Of a stretch of DNA of 64,000 nt, positions 19,056 to 27,640 are shown piece by piece. Source of the stretch: Glaciecola flavus (GTDB taxonomy: Bacteria > Pseudomonadota > Gammaproteobacteria > Enterobacterales > Alteromonadaceae); contig NZ_JBHRSW010000006.1 in the NCBI RefSeq assembly GCF_042646125.1, positions 1 through 64,000 on the forward strand, read 5' to 3'. Below the pieces are notes generated by a model. That model was not told the origin of the DNA and did not search any database. It worked only from the letters and a program-made list of their open reading frames with translations. The position numbers were made by a program, and so were the translations under genes. Every line of letters starts with the position of its first letter. Position 1 is the stretch's first letter.

Positions 19056-19904
19056 TTATCCTTGTATTGCGTCTTTGTAAACTTCTGACATTGTTGACCA
19101 AGCGTAGTCTTTAAAAAGCATATCTAGCTTCTTTTCCATCGCATGCAAATTGACATAATGCCTCAATTTGGACTTAAAGCTTGCTTGCTCAACCCTAGGC
19201 TGATTCACGTCAATTTCCCAAGGGTGAAAATAAAAGTTATACGGGGCATTAACTTGCCTAATGTAACTTTCGATACGTCGCTTAGACAACCAGTAAGGAT
19301 ACAATCTAAAATATCCACCGCCCCCTATTCCTTTATTTTTGCCTTTTTGCAAAAGAGTCGAAACAGGTATTTCTACGATACCCTCTTTTCTCTTATGCAC
19401 AAAACGCGGCCATGAAGGAACACCGTATAAATCATGCGTAATCGGGTAAGTACTCGATGAGTATTTAAATCCCATTTCAACTAATAGATCAAATACATAC
19501 TCATTCGACTCATCGATAGAAAAACTAGGCGCGCGATAACCATCGACGGAAATACCTGAAATATCTTCGAGCACGTGCTTGCTTTTTAATATGTCTTCTT
19601 TTACTTCATTTTTTGATAAGGCAGTATTGCGACGATGATTCGAACCATGACTAGCCAGTTCGTGTCCCTCGTTTACAATTCGCTTGATGAGTTCTGGGCA
19701 TCGTTCAGCTACCCAACCTAAAGTAAAAAATGTCGATTTAACATTGTTTTCATTGAAAATATCGATTAGCCGGTGAGTATTATCACCCACTCGTAGCGCT
19801 AGAGAGTCCCAATCATTTGGGGAAATCACGCTTTCAAACGCAGAGACATGAAAATAATCTTCTACATCAACCGTCATCGCGAAAAGTTTATTATTATTTT
19901 CCAT
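19056..19904 (-). CDS. XrtA-system polysaccharide deacetylase
   Basis: Protein of 282 residues of carbohydrate esterase family 4, XrtA-associated subtype (TIGR03006-like, with a DUF3473 C-terminal part). The catalytic Asp lies in AMTVDVEDYFHVSAF. The metal-binding H-x3-H is in LASHGSNHRR, and GYRAPSFSID and FYFHPWEIDVNQP are the later conserved motifs. It removes N-acetyl groups from amino sugars of the polymer. There is no signal peptide, so it probably acts on lipid-linked precursors in the cytoplasm. It lies 3 bases from each flanking gene. Confidence 0.92.
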   Translation of the reverse strand: MENNNKLFAMTVDVEDYFHVSAFESVISPNDWDSLALRVGDNTHRLIDIFNENNVKSTFFTLGWVAERCPELIKRIVNEGHELASHGSNHRRNTALSKNEVKEDILKSKHVLEDISGISVDGYRAPSFSIDESNEYVFDLLVEMGFKYSSSTYPITHDLYGVPSWPRFVHKRKEGIVEIPVSTLLQKGKNKGIGGGGYFRLYPYWLSKRRIESYIRQVNAPYNFYFHPWEIDVNQPRVEQASFKSKLRHYVNLHAMEKKLDMLFKDYAWSTMSEVYKDAIQG

Positions 19905-19907
19905 TCA

Positions 19908-21317
19908 CTAACGACCTTTGCCAAATAAGACGATTTCAACGGTACGAACTAAGATAAGCAAGTCCAACAACAAGCTCTGATGCTTCACGTAATAGAGGTC
20001 AAACTTCAGTTTTTCTAATGAATCAAGTACGCTCGCGCCATAAGGATAATTCAGTTGAGCCCAACCGGCTAACCCAGGCTTAACATTGTGGCGCTGCGCA
20101 TAGTACGGTACTTCTTTAATTAATTGTTCTACAAATTCTGGCCTTTCTGGCCTTGGACCAATAAAAGACATATCGCCACGTACTACATTAAACAATTGAG
20201 GAAGTTCATCAATGCGATACTTTCGAATGAATCCACCGATTGCAGTGACTCTGGAATCATTTTTTGCAGCCCATTTTGCACCGTCTTTCTCGGCGTCTGG
20301 TCGCATACTTCTAAATTTCAGAATATTGAAAGGTTGCCCATCTTTGCCAATACGCTGCTGCTTGTAGAGCACTGACGTTTTTGTTCGATATCCGTCATCG
20401 ATATATATTGCAATAGCCGTCACCAGCATGATTGGCCACGTCACCGCTAAAATAATTGTCGCCAGTGTTATGTTGATCCAAAAATCAACCAACTGCCTGA
20501 AATAATTTTGAGATTGAAAGCCATTTGAATATATTACCCAACTCGGATACATCAAATCTACTGCGATTTGCCCTGTTTCTCGTTCCATAAAATCCAAGAG
20601 ATCAGTGACTCTCACACCTTTTAGACGAGCATCAAAGAGTGCTGCAACGGGCAAAGTACCTCGCCGTTGGTCGCATGCAATGACTATTTCGGCTATCTCG
20701 TTATTAGTCAAGAACGAGGGCATTTCTGTATCAATGTCGATGGATATTAACTTTTCATTTTTAATACCATTGTCCCTATCATCGCTAGGCATTGGAATAA
20801 AGCCAATTAAATCAAAATTTGCACGATCGACATCTCTTCTCATCCGTTTTTCTATCACCGATGCTCTTACACCAGAACCAATGACCACTATTCGAGGTTT
20901 GCTGTAAAACGTATCAGTAGTGTGAATGTGATATCTGAAAATAACGAGTGCAAGAATGATTAAAGGGACTGCAGTCGGTGCATATAGTGGGTGGGGCGAA
21001 AGAGATGTAAACAACACCCCTGAAAACATAGCTACTACAAAGAAAGATAAAATTGCGCTGACAAATATTCGTCGAATTATGCCCCGAAAGGGTTCTCGCA
21101 ATTTAGCCTCATACAAGCCTACCGACAAATTGATTATGACAACCGAAAGTGTGAACACAACAACATTTGCAAAGGTAATCGTAGTGTTAGCATTGGGAAT
21201 AATATCCAGCCACGCCAAGCTCAGAGCAGCAAAATAGGCGACGTAAGCGATAATTGCAGCTTCACTTATTACAAGTTTATACGATCTACGACTTGGAGAT
21301 TGCTGAGATTTGGCCAT
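19908..21317 (-). CDS. XrtA-system initiating sugar transferase (EpsB-like)
   Basis: Protein of 469 residues, a polyisoprenyl-phosphate hexose-1-phosphate transferase. Four N-terminal membrane helices (about residues 15-125) precede a Rossmann-like domain (RIVVIGSGVRASVIEKRM). A further membrane segment comes near 275-300, and then the catalytic bacterial-sugar-transferase domain with QRIGKDGQPFNILKFRSM, YRIDELPQLFNVVRGDMSF and IGPRPERPEF. It starts the repeat unit on undecaprenyl phosphate. The subtype resembles TIGR03013. It is the first gene of the minus-strand core operon, divergent from the export operon. Confidence 0.93.
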   Translation of the reverse strand: MAKSQQSPSRRSYKLVISEAAIIAYVAYFAALSLAWLDIIPNANTTITFANVVVFTLSVVIINLSVGLYEAKLREPFRGIIRRIFVSAILSFFVVAMFSGVLFTSLSPHPLYAPTAVPLIILALVIFRYHIHTTDTFYSKPRIVVIGSGVRASVIEKRMRRDVDRANFDLIGFIPMPSDDRDNGIKNEKLISIDIDTEMPSFLTNNEIAEIVIACDQRRGTLPVAALFDARLKGVRVTDLLDFMERETGQIAVDLMYPSWVIYSNGFQSQNYFRQLVDFWINITLATIILAVTWPIMLVTAIAIYIDDGYRTKTSVLYKQQRIGKDGQPFNILKFRSMRPDAEKDGAKWAAKNDSRVTAIGGFIRKYRIDELPQLFNVVRGDMSFIGPRPERPEFVEQLIKEVPYYAQRHNVKPGLAGWAQLNYPYGASVLDSLEKLKFDLYYVKHQSLLLDLLILVRTVEIVLFGKGR

Positions 21318-21572
21318 TGATGGGCTTTCATTCCTTTTGCTTGTGCTGAATACTGATAATTGAGTACTTAATTACGCCCAATCAATTGAGCACACTCAGT
21401 CCGAAGTTTCATTATATAGAGATTTTTATCGGTAGGTAAACCCAAGATTTTAGCGCATAATAGTGAAAATAGCTTAGCGTTGGTGCATAATCACGCTAAT
21501 GAAAACCCATTAACTGTCGAATTATATTTCTGATTCTATTAATATTGTTAGCTACCATTTAAGGATTTTTGT
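21318..21572. promoter_or_regulatory. Divergent promoter region of the two EPS core operons
   Basis: This 255-base gap separates the biosynthesis operon (minus) from the export operon (plus) and must hold both promoters. On the plus side, TTGAGC near 21385 is followed after 18 bases by CATTAT, a weak sigma-70-like pair. AAGGA lies seven bases before the ATG at 21573. The stretch near 21480 with TTGGTGCATAATCACGC recalls sigma-54 but has one base too many between GG and GC. I could not identify an operator. Confidence 0.4.
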
Positions 21573-22205
21573 ATGAAACCGTTATCGCTAATTGTTTCTA
21601 TAATGGGCCTCACTATTGCAGGTGCATTGCTAGGAGGCTGCGCTACACCCGAGTTGCCCACAGCAACTTCTAGGGCTTCGTTAACAACAGATGTCAATGA
21701 CTATCAATACCTCATTGGGCCCGGTGATCAGCTGTCTATTTTTGTATGGCGGAATCCAGAAATTTCCGGTGCGTTTATCGTACGCCCTGATGGGAAAGTC
21801 ACCACATCACTAGTTGAAGATATTGAAGTGTCTGGTCGAACACCCACAATGTTGGCTCGCGAATTAGAAGAACAGCTCTCGACCTACATAAATAATCCCC
21901 GAGTAACTGTATCTGTTACTAACTTCAGAGGACCATACAGCGAACAAGTACGCGTAATTGGAGAGGCATCAAATCCACTTGCCATCAATTATACCCAGTA
22001 TATGACTTTGTTGGATCTCATGATTGCCGTTGGCGGGCTAACTGAATTTGCCGACGGAAATGACGCAAAACTGGTGAGAGTTATTGACGGTAAACAAGTA
22101 ACATACAATGTATTTATTGAAGATTTAATTAAAGATGGCGATATCACTAAGAACGTAGATATGCTTCCGGGTGATATTGTTATTATCCCAGAAGCTTGGT
22201 TCTAG
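21573..22205 (+). CDS. XrtA-system polysaccharide export lipoprotein (Wza-like)
   Basis: Protein of 210 residues with a lipoprotein signal peptide; the lipobox LLGGC places the lipidated Cys at 23. It has the Poly_export domain (YLIGPGDQLSIFVWRNPEISG and IVRPDGKVTTSLVEDIEVSGRT) and a SLBB-like part (VRVIGEASNPLAINYTQYMTLLDLM). It is shorter than Wza (about 380 residues), as is usual for the XrtA subtype (TIGR03027-like). It forms part of the periplasmic/outer-membrane export channel. It is the first gene of the plus-strand export operon. Confidence 0.93.
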   Translation: MKPLSLIVSIMGLTIAGALLGGCATPELPTATSRASLTTDVNDYQYLIGPGDQLSIFVWRNPEISGAFIVRPDGKVTTSLVEDIEVSGRTPTMLARELEEQLSTYINNPRVTVSVTNFRGPYSEQVRVIGEASNPLAINYTQYMTLLDLMIAVGGLTEFADGNDAKLVRVIDGKQVTYNVFIEDLIKDGDITKNVDMLPGDIVIIPEAWF

Positions 22206-22225
22206 ACTAGGAATAGTTACTACTT

Positions 22226-23812
22226 ATGCAGGATTTACAGCAGACTATCCAGATGGTCTTCGATTATATTCGAGGGATATGGATAAAAAAACGCTATCTT
22301 ATTATATGTTCATGGCTGATATGCCCCATAGGGTTCGTATACGTTGCAAAAATGCCCGATGTATACCGCTCCGAAGCACAAGTGTATGTAGATACGCGGT
22401 CGATGCTAGCCCCCATTTTAGCGGGCATTTCTATCTATAATAACCCCGAACAAGAAGTTCAGATGATGGCGAGGACACTAAAAAGTCGCGCAAATATTGA
22501 AGAGATAGCGAGGGAGTCTGATTTAGATATTACAGCAACAACCGATGCCGCTTATGAAGGGCTAATCAATCGTTTGACAAACGGTATTCAGTTGCGCACC
22601 ACTGGCCGCCAAAACATTTACACAATTTCCTTCACCGACACTCGACCAGATATAGCCCGCACGGTTGTACAAGAAACACTCGATATTTTCGTCGAAGGTT
22701 CACTTGGTGGCAACAGAAGGGGCACAGACAATGCATCTCGCTTTCTGGACGAACAAATCGCCGAATACGAGTCACGATTGACTGATGCTGAACAACAAAG
22801 AGCAGATTTTCGAAGACAGCACAGCGATATACTCCCTCTCAAAGGCACATTTCACGGAAACTTGGTCGAATTGAATGAGCAACTTGGTACGACAAGACTA
22901 CAAATTAAAGAAGCTGAGCAGCAAATCTTGAGTTTAGAGGCTCGACTATCCGGTAAACAAAAAGCTTCAGATGGATTTGCTGTGCGCAGCGGCGACGAAA
23001 CGCCAGTTATTACAACACGATTCGACTCGAGAATTTTAGCGCAAGAAGAGAAACTGGATGCTTTAAAGTTGCGATTTACAGACAAGCACCCAGATGTTAT
23101 CGAGACGCAAAATTTACTTAACGCATTGATAAAATCTCGTGATGCGGAAATCAAAGCATATTTGGAACAAGATCCTAATGAAGATAGTTCACCGATATTA
23201 AATCAGTTAAATCAAGAAATTACGCTTGAAATCAGTAAGCTTGAAAGTGCAATTGCGTCTCTAAAAGTAAGAGAAACCAATTTTATATCTAAAATCGAAG
23301 ATTTGAGAAACAAAATTGATTTGGTACCACAAATTGAAGCAGAAGGTATCGCCAAAAATCGCAATTACGACATCATCAAACAAAAGTATGAAGAGTTACT
23401 TTCTAGGAAAGAAGCAGCCGATATTTCTGAAAGAGCGGCTATTTCTTCAGAAGAGCTCCAATTTAGAATTATCAAACCACCATTAGTACCAACTGCGCCC
23501 ACGGGACCTGAACGCTTTATGAATTATACTGTTGTTTTAGTGCTAGGATTTGGCGTTGGCATCGGTATCGCTTTTTTAATGTCACAACTCACACCGATTT
23601 TAGTAAGAGGTCAACAATTAGCCACTATCACAGGCTTTCCAGTTCTCGGCGCGGTAACCCACTTGGATTTGGATAAGATTAGACGCAGAAATAAGTTACG
23701 CATGTTTTTGTTTATTTTGTCTTCTGGAGCCATCGTGTCGATGTACGCAATTTTAGTCGCTGCTGACACGATGAATATAGACTTAATCAGTAAATTTAAG
23801 GTGATGCTGTGA
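22226..23812 (+). CDS. XrtA-system chain-length determinant (Wzz-like)
   Basis: Inner-membrane co-polymerase of 528 residues. The first membrane segment is near residue 28 and the second near residues 435-455. Between them is a long periplasmic region rich in coiled coil (about 160-400). The PEP-rich second-segment approach shows as IIKPPLVPTAPTGPERFMNY, and a third hydrophobic segment lies near the C-terminus. It matches the XrtA subtype (TIGR03007-like). It controls polymer length with the kinase encoded by the next gene; the two overlap by four bases, so they are translationally coupled. Confidence 0.92.
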   Translation: MQDLQQTIQMVFDYIRGIWIKKRYLIICSWLICPIGFVYVAKMPDVYRSEAQVYVDTRSMLAPILAGISIYNNPEQEVQMMARTLKSRANIEEIARESDLDITATTDAAYEGLINRLTNGIQLRTTGRQNIYTISFTDTRPDIARTVVQETLDIFVEGSLGGNRRGTDNASRFLDEQIAEYESRLTDAEQQRADFRRQHSDILPLKGTFHGNLVELNEQLGTTRLQIKEAEQQILSLEARLSGKQKASDGFAVRSGDETPVITTRFDSRILAQEEKLDALKLRFTDKHPDVIETQNLLNALIKSRDAEIKAYLEQDPNEDSSPILNQLNQEITLEISKLESAIASLKVRETNFISKIEDLRNKIDLVPQIEAEGIAKNRNYDIIKQKYEELLSRKEAADISERAAISSEELQFRIIKPPLVPTAPTGPERFMNYTVVLVLGFGVGIGIAFLMSQLTPILVRGQQLATITGFPVLGAVTHLDLDKIRRRNKLRMFLFILSSGAIVSMYAILVAADTMNIDLISKFKVML

Positions 23813-24726
23813 AAAGTACGATAGAGAAAGCACTGCAGAAGCAAAAAGAAGCTCAATCAGTTTCTGGTGAAGTTTCTTCCAGCGAATTGCCCAATCAAAA
23901 GATTCAGGAGACAACGCCCGCTCCTAAAGACCACGAAAGCCAAGTTCTTGGAGACAACGAGAAACTTTTTACGCCTGTTGAAAACTTTTTCGATATAGAT
24001 TTAGCCCGTTTGGATGAGCTTGGGTTTGTCACCACATCAGATAACAGACGCAGAATTAACGAAGAATATCGTGAGATAAAACGCAAATTAATACTCAATG
24101 CTTTCGGGCCACTTTCCAGTACACTCAACAACAGTAATATTATCATGGTGACGAGTGCTCGGCCGTCTGAAGGAAAAACATTTACTGCTGTTAATCTGGC
24201 TTTAAGTATCGCAGCTGAACAAGATAAAACAGTATTGCTTGTCGACGCAGATGTATTAAAGCCCAATGTGCTTCGTACCTTAAACCTAAAACCCCAAAAA
24301 GGATTGATGGACTATTTGTTGAGTGAATCAGAGCCATTAAGTCAGTTTATATATAAAACAAATGTAGATAAGCTCAGAGTTATCCCGGCAGGAAGCTCCC
24401 ACCACCTTTCGACAGAACTTTTGGCCAGTTCGATAATGCAAGAAACGGTGAATGAGTTCTCTACACGCTACCCAGATCGAATAGTGATCATTGATACTCC
24501 ACCGATTATTGGCATAAATGAGTCAGCTGTCCTTGCAAGCTTTGCAGGTCAAGCAGTAGTAGTTGTGGAAGAAGGCACATCTAAATTACGAGACATACAA
24601 ACCTCAGTAGAACGACTCAATCAAGATATGGCTGTAGGTTTTGTCGTCAACAAATCGATCAATATCTCTGAATCAGGCGGGTACTATGGCTATTATTACT
24701 ATGGCCACAATCCGGATAAAGAATAA
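23809..24726 (+). CDS. XrtA-system tyrosine autokinase (BY-kinase)
   Basis: Cytoplasmic BY-kinase of 305 residues, separate from its Wzz partner as in Gram-positive CapB types (TIGR03018-like). Walker A is SARPSEGKTFTAVN, Walker A' is VLLVDADVLKPNVL and Walker B is IVIIDTPPI. The C-terminus carries a Tyr cluster (GGYYGYYYYGHN), the autophosphorylation site. The GTG start at 23809 overlaps the upstream stop. Cycles of Tyr phosphorylation with the co-polymerase regulate chain length and export. Confidence 0.93.
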   Translation: MKSTIEKALQKQKEAQSVSGEVSSSELPNQKIQETTPAPKDHESQVLGDNEKLFTPVENFFDIDLARLDELGFVTTSDNRRRINEEYREIKRKLILNAFGPLSSTLNNSNIIMVTSARPSEGKTFTAVNLALSIAAEQDKTVLLVDADVLKPNVLRTLNLKPQKGLMDYLLSESEPLSQFIYKTNVDKLRVIPAGSSHHLSTELLASSIMQETVNEFSTRYPDRIVIIDTPPIIGINESAVLASFAGQAVVVVEEGTSKLRDIQTSVERLNQDMAVGFVVNKSINISESGGYYGYYYYGHNPDKE

Positions 24727-24737
24727 CTGGAAACGGA

Positions 24738-26426
24738 ATGGACTCAAATCATCTAAAATTTAAGTGCTTTCTATTATTGCTCGCCACCCTGAATCACACA
24801 AACGGGTATTCTGGTGAATTGAGTTTTGATTCTGGTATAACTGGGAGCTATACGCGCCAAATTGCCGAATCAAAAGACGGTAGCGAAAAGTTTGCTGCCG
24901 ATAACTGGACATTTTCTCCGTTTCTGAGTGCTATTTATACCGCAAAACGCATGAATGGAGCGGCAAGAGCGCAACATCAGCATATCCGTCGTTCACTCGA
25001 CGGACAATCATTGACCAACAACTACACCAATTATCGAGGGAACGTAAACCTTACCCTTGTCGAGAATCTACTCCAAGCGAGTGCCAATGCTTCTCAAAAT
25101 TTTCGGGGGGTTAACCTCAATAGTGTTGGGGTCGATGATTTCCTTCTCAATGAAGATGATTTAGCAAAGATCAACAATTATGGTGGTTCGCTTACACTTA
25201 GTCTTAGACCAAAAGATTACTTTGGTTTAAACGCCAATCTTCGGTATTCCAAATTCGATGCAGAAAACAATGTAAATGACACTATTGAAAATGAGAATAT
25301 TAATTTCGGTAGTGAGAATTTCGGCGCTCAGTTCAGTTTGCAAAGTGGCCCTGACTTTAGGCCATTTGCAATGCAAGTGCGCGGCGCGACTTCTGTGACA
25401 AAACGAACAGAAAGAAATGATTTTGAATCTTCGAGAGCGAATGCGAACTTCGGTTTTCCAATTTTCACTCCTAAACTGCTATTTACTACTGTATTTTCAT
25501 ATGAAAATAATGAAGTACCAAGTGTTCAAACAGGTGAGAACCTGTTGAGAGAATTTTATTCTTACGGCGCAGGTTTGACTTGGCGGTCTTCTCAAAACAA
25601 GTTTATCCGAGTGACTTGGAACCAATCAAAAATCGCCTCAGGTGCTGGTTTTCAAGAAGAAACAGATAATTTTTTAGCAGGAACTATCAATTGGCAATTA
25701 AGTTCTCGTACCGAACTTAGAGCAGACTATTCGAGACGTTTTTTCGGAGAGACAGCAAACATACTATTTCGCCACAACACAAGACATTGGAGAAATGTGC
25801 TGAGTTACACTGAAACAATCTCAACGGCCTCTAGTATCATTCAAAATGAAGAAGTTAGTTTATTTGCATGTCCAAATACAAACAATATATCAATAAACGA
25901 CTGTGAACTCCTTGATAGCCTTGATCCCGCGAACTTGCCCCCCGATTCTGTTTTTGTGCCATTTCAAGAGATTAGTTTTGAATTAAGTCCAAATGTAGTT
26001 ATTCGCAAAAGAGCGCTATATACGTCTGGGATACAACGCAGACGAAGCAATTTGTCACTGACTGTTTCGCGCACAGAAGACGAAGATGTGGAGAGAGACT
26101 TAGTTAACACCATTGACTCACTTCAATTATCAGCATCAATTAATATTAGCAGTCGCTCAAGTATTGTATCTTCGATCGTGTTCTCTGACCTTGAACGACG
26201 TACAATAAACTCAATTGAAGAATCAAGGGTGAATCGTTTTAACCTTGCCTTTGAACGCCAAATATCTAGAAAACTTAGAACGGCTATCGGTTACACATAT
26301 CTTGATCGAGATGGCGACAATGCTCAAAATGCGGGAGGCTTTGGCGCAAATGGTCTAATTCGTATAGATGGACCATTGACCGATAATCGAATTACAGCTT
26401 CATTGACTTATAAGTTTAGTAAGTAA
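24738..26426 (+). CDS. XrtA-system outer-membrane beta-barrel protein
   Basis: Protein of 562 residues with an N-terminal signal peptide (hydrophobic LKFKCFLLLLATLNHTNGYSG). It is dominated by alternating polar/hydrophobic strands ending in aromatic residues, and the last strand is RITASLTYKFSK. It matches the PEP-CTERM-associated barrel family (TIGR03016-like), thought to sit in the outer membrane and help secrete the polymer. It is the last gene of the export operon, 11 bases after the kinase. Two Cys near residues 380-394 are unusual for a barrel and lie in a predicted loop. Confidence 0.85.
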   Translation: MDSNHLKFKCFLLLLATLNHTNGYSGELSFDSGITGSYTRQIAESKDGSEKFAADNWTFSPFLSAIYTAKRMNGAARAQHQHIRRSLDGQSLTNNYTNYRGNVNLTLVENLLQASANASQNFRGVNLNSVGVDDFLLNEDDLAKINNYGGSLTLSLRPKDYFGLNANLRYSKFDAENNVNDTIENENINFGSENFGAQFSLQSGPDFRPFAMQVRGATSVTKRTERNDFESSRANANFGFPIFTPKLLFTTVFSYENNEVPSVQTGENLLREFYSYGAGLTWRSSQNKFIRVTWNQSKIASGAGFQEETDNFLAGTINWQLSSRTELRADYSRRFFGETANILFRHNTRHWRNVLSYTETISTASSIIQNEEVSLFACPNTNNISINDCELLDSLDPANLPPDSVFVPFQEISFELSPNVVIRKRALYTSGIQRRRSNLSLTVSRTEDEDVERDLVNTIDSLQLSASINISSRSSIVSSIVFSDLERRTINSIEESRVNRFNLAFERQISRKLRTAIGYTYLDRDGDNAQNAGGFGANGLIRIDGPLTDNRITASLTYKFSK

Positions 26427-26485
26427 ACTAAAAGTCTGCATGGAATAAAAATTCAGCGCGACTAAAAACTGCAATTATTTAGCAC

Positions 26486-27553
26486 TTATACATCCTTGTC
26501 CGTTTTAAGCCGCACATACGCTTGGTATTTTTGCTTAAGCAACTTGTCGATGTATTGCGTAAGTTTTATCTTGTGTTTGATGGCATCATCTAAGGCATCC
26601 ACTAATTCTCCAAGCATCGCCTTGTAGTATGCCGCATCTTCAATTTTATTGCCGTTGGGTGTGAACTCAGTAGGCCTTTGTTTCGTTTTTTCAACACTTG
26701 CTACTTCTTTATCAAAGCTCTCAGTATTTGCATTTTCAGGAACAAACATCTCAGCCTTTACTTCATCAATCACTTGATTGGCCGCGTCTTCATCAATCCC
26801 GTCCAACTCTTCTAAGAATCCAAACAATAGCACTCGATCCATCAGTGTATTTACTTTCCGTGGCACACCATTAGTAAATGTATAGATAGCGTCAAACGCC
26901 TGATTTGAGATTAAGTTGATGTTTTCACAGCCGGCGTGTGCTAATCGGTATTCAACGTATTTTTGCATTTCTTCGCGGCTAAGTGGGGCAAGATGACATG
27001 ATGCTACGATGCGCTGTCGAAATTGCTCCATATTAGGCGCTCGCAAGATCGGTTGCAACTCTGCTTGTCCTAACAAAAAGCTCTGCAAAAGTGGTTTACC
27101 CTCTTGCTGAAAATTAGACAGCATACGCAGTTCTTCAATGGTTTCTAGAGGTAAATTTTGTGCTTCATCAACCAGTAATAAGGCGCGTTTTCCTTGAGAA
27201 GCAAGGGTCTGCAAAAATGCTTGTATGGCTTCGAGTAATTCTGACTTAGTACGACCTTCAACCGGCAACATCAGCTTGGATGCCACCATTTTGATCAACT
27301 CGTCAGGATTGAGTTTTGGGGTAACAATTTGGACAGCATAAATGTCGTTTTCTATCTCATTTAGCAAACTGTTTGCAATTGTTGTTTTTCCTGTCCCTAT
27401 ATCGCCGGTGACAACAATGAAGCCTTCAGCTTGGGAGAGACCGTATTGCAAATATGACATCGCTCTTTTGTGCAACTTGCTGGCATAAAAAAACTCTGGA
27501 TCAGGCGTCAGCTGAAAAGGTTTAGAGTTTAGTCCATAATGACTTTCGTACAT
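26486..27553 (-). CDS. XrtA-locus AAA ATPase (ExeA-like)
   Basis: Protein of 355 residues starting MYESHYGLNSKPFQLTPDP, the signature of the ExeA/GspA-like ATPases and of the XrtA-locus ATPase (TIGR03015-like). Walker A is GDIGTGKTTIANS (residues 50-62), Walker B is ALLLVDEAQNLP, and a sensor region GVPRKVNTLMDRVL follows. The C-terminal 90 residues are charged and helical. In many loci it is co-directional after the barrel gene; here it is on the opposite strand and converges with it across 59 bases. The precise role is unknown. Confidence 0.9.
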   Translation of the reverse strand: MYESHYGLNSKPFQLTPDPEFFYASKLHKRAMSYLQYGLSQAEGFIVVTGDIGTGKTTIANSLLNEIENDIYAVQIVTPKLNPDELIKMVASKLMLPVEGRTKSELLEAIQAFLQTLASQGKRALLLVDEAQNLPLETIEELRMLSNFQQEGKPLLQSFLLGQAELQPILRAPNMEQFRQRIVASCHLAPLSREEMQKYVEYRLAHAGCENINLISNQAFDAIYTFTNGVPRKVNTLMDRVLLFGFLEELDGIDEDAANQVIDEVKAEMFVPENANTESFDKEVASVEKTKQRPTEFTPNGNKIEDAAYYKAMLGELVDALDDAIKHKIKLTQYIDKLLKQKYQAYVRLKTDKDV

Positions 27554-27640
27554 GTCGTTAATATCCTATTGTGATTTATGCAAACCTGCTAGAGGCTGTT
27601 CTTTTCTGCAAACTAGTTGTACTCGCATGCTATGATTGAA

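Noticed and set aside
21478..21500. Sigma-54-like sequence before the export operon
   Set aside because: The spacing is also 11 bases; without the correct spacing it cannot be supported.
22171..22440. Open frame overlapping the start of the chain-length gene
   Set aside because: A shadow frame of the well-supported export and chain-length genes.
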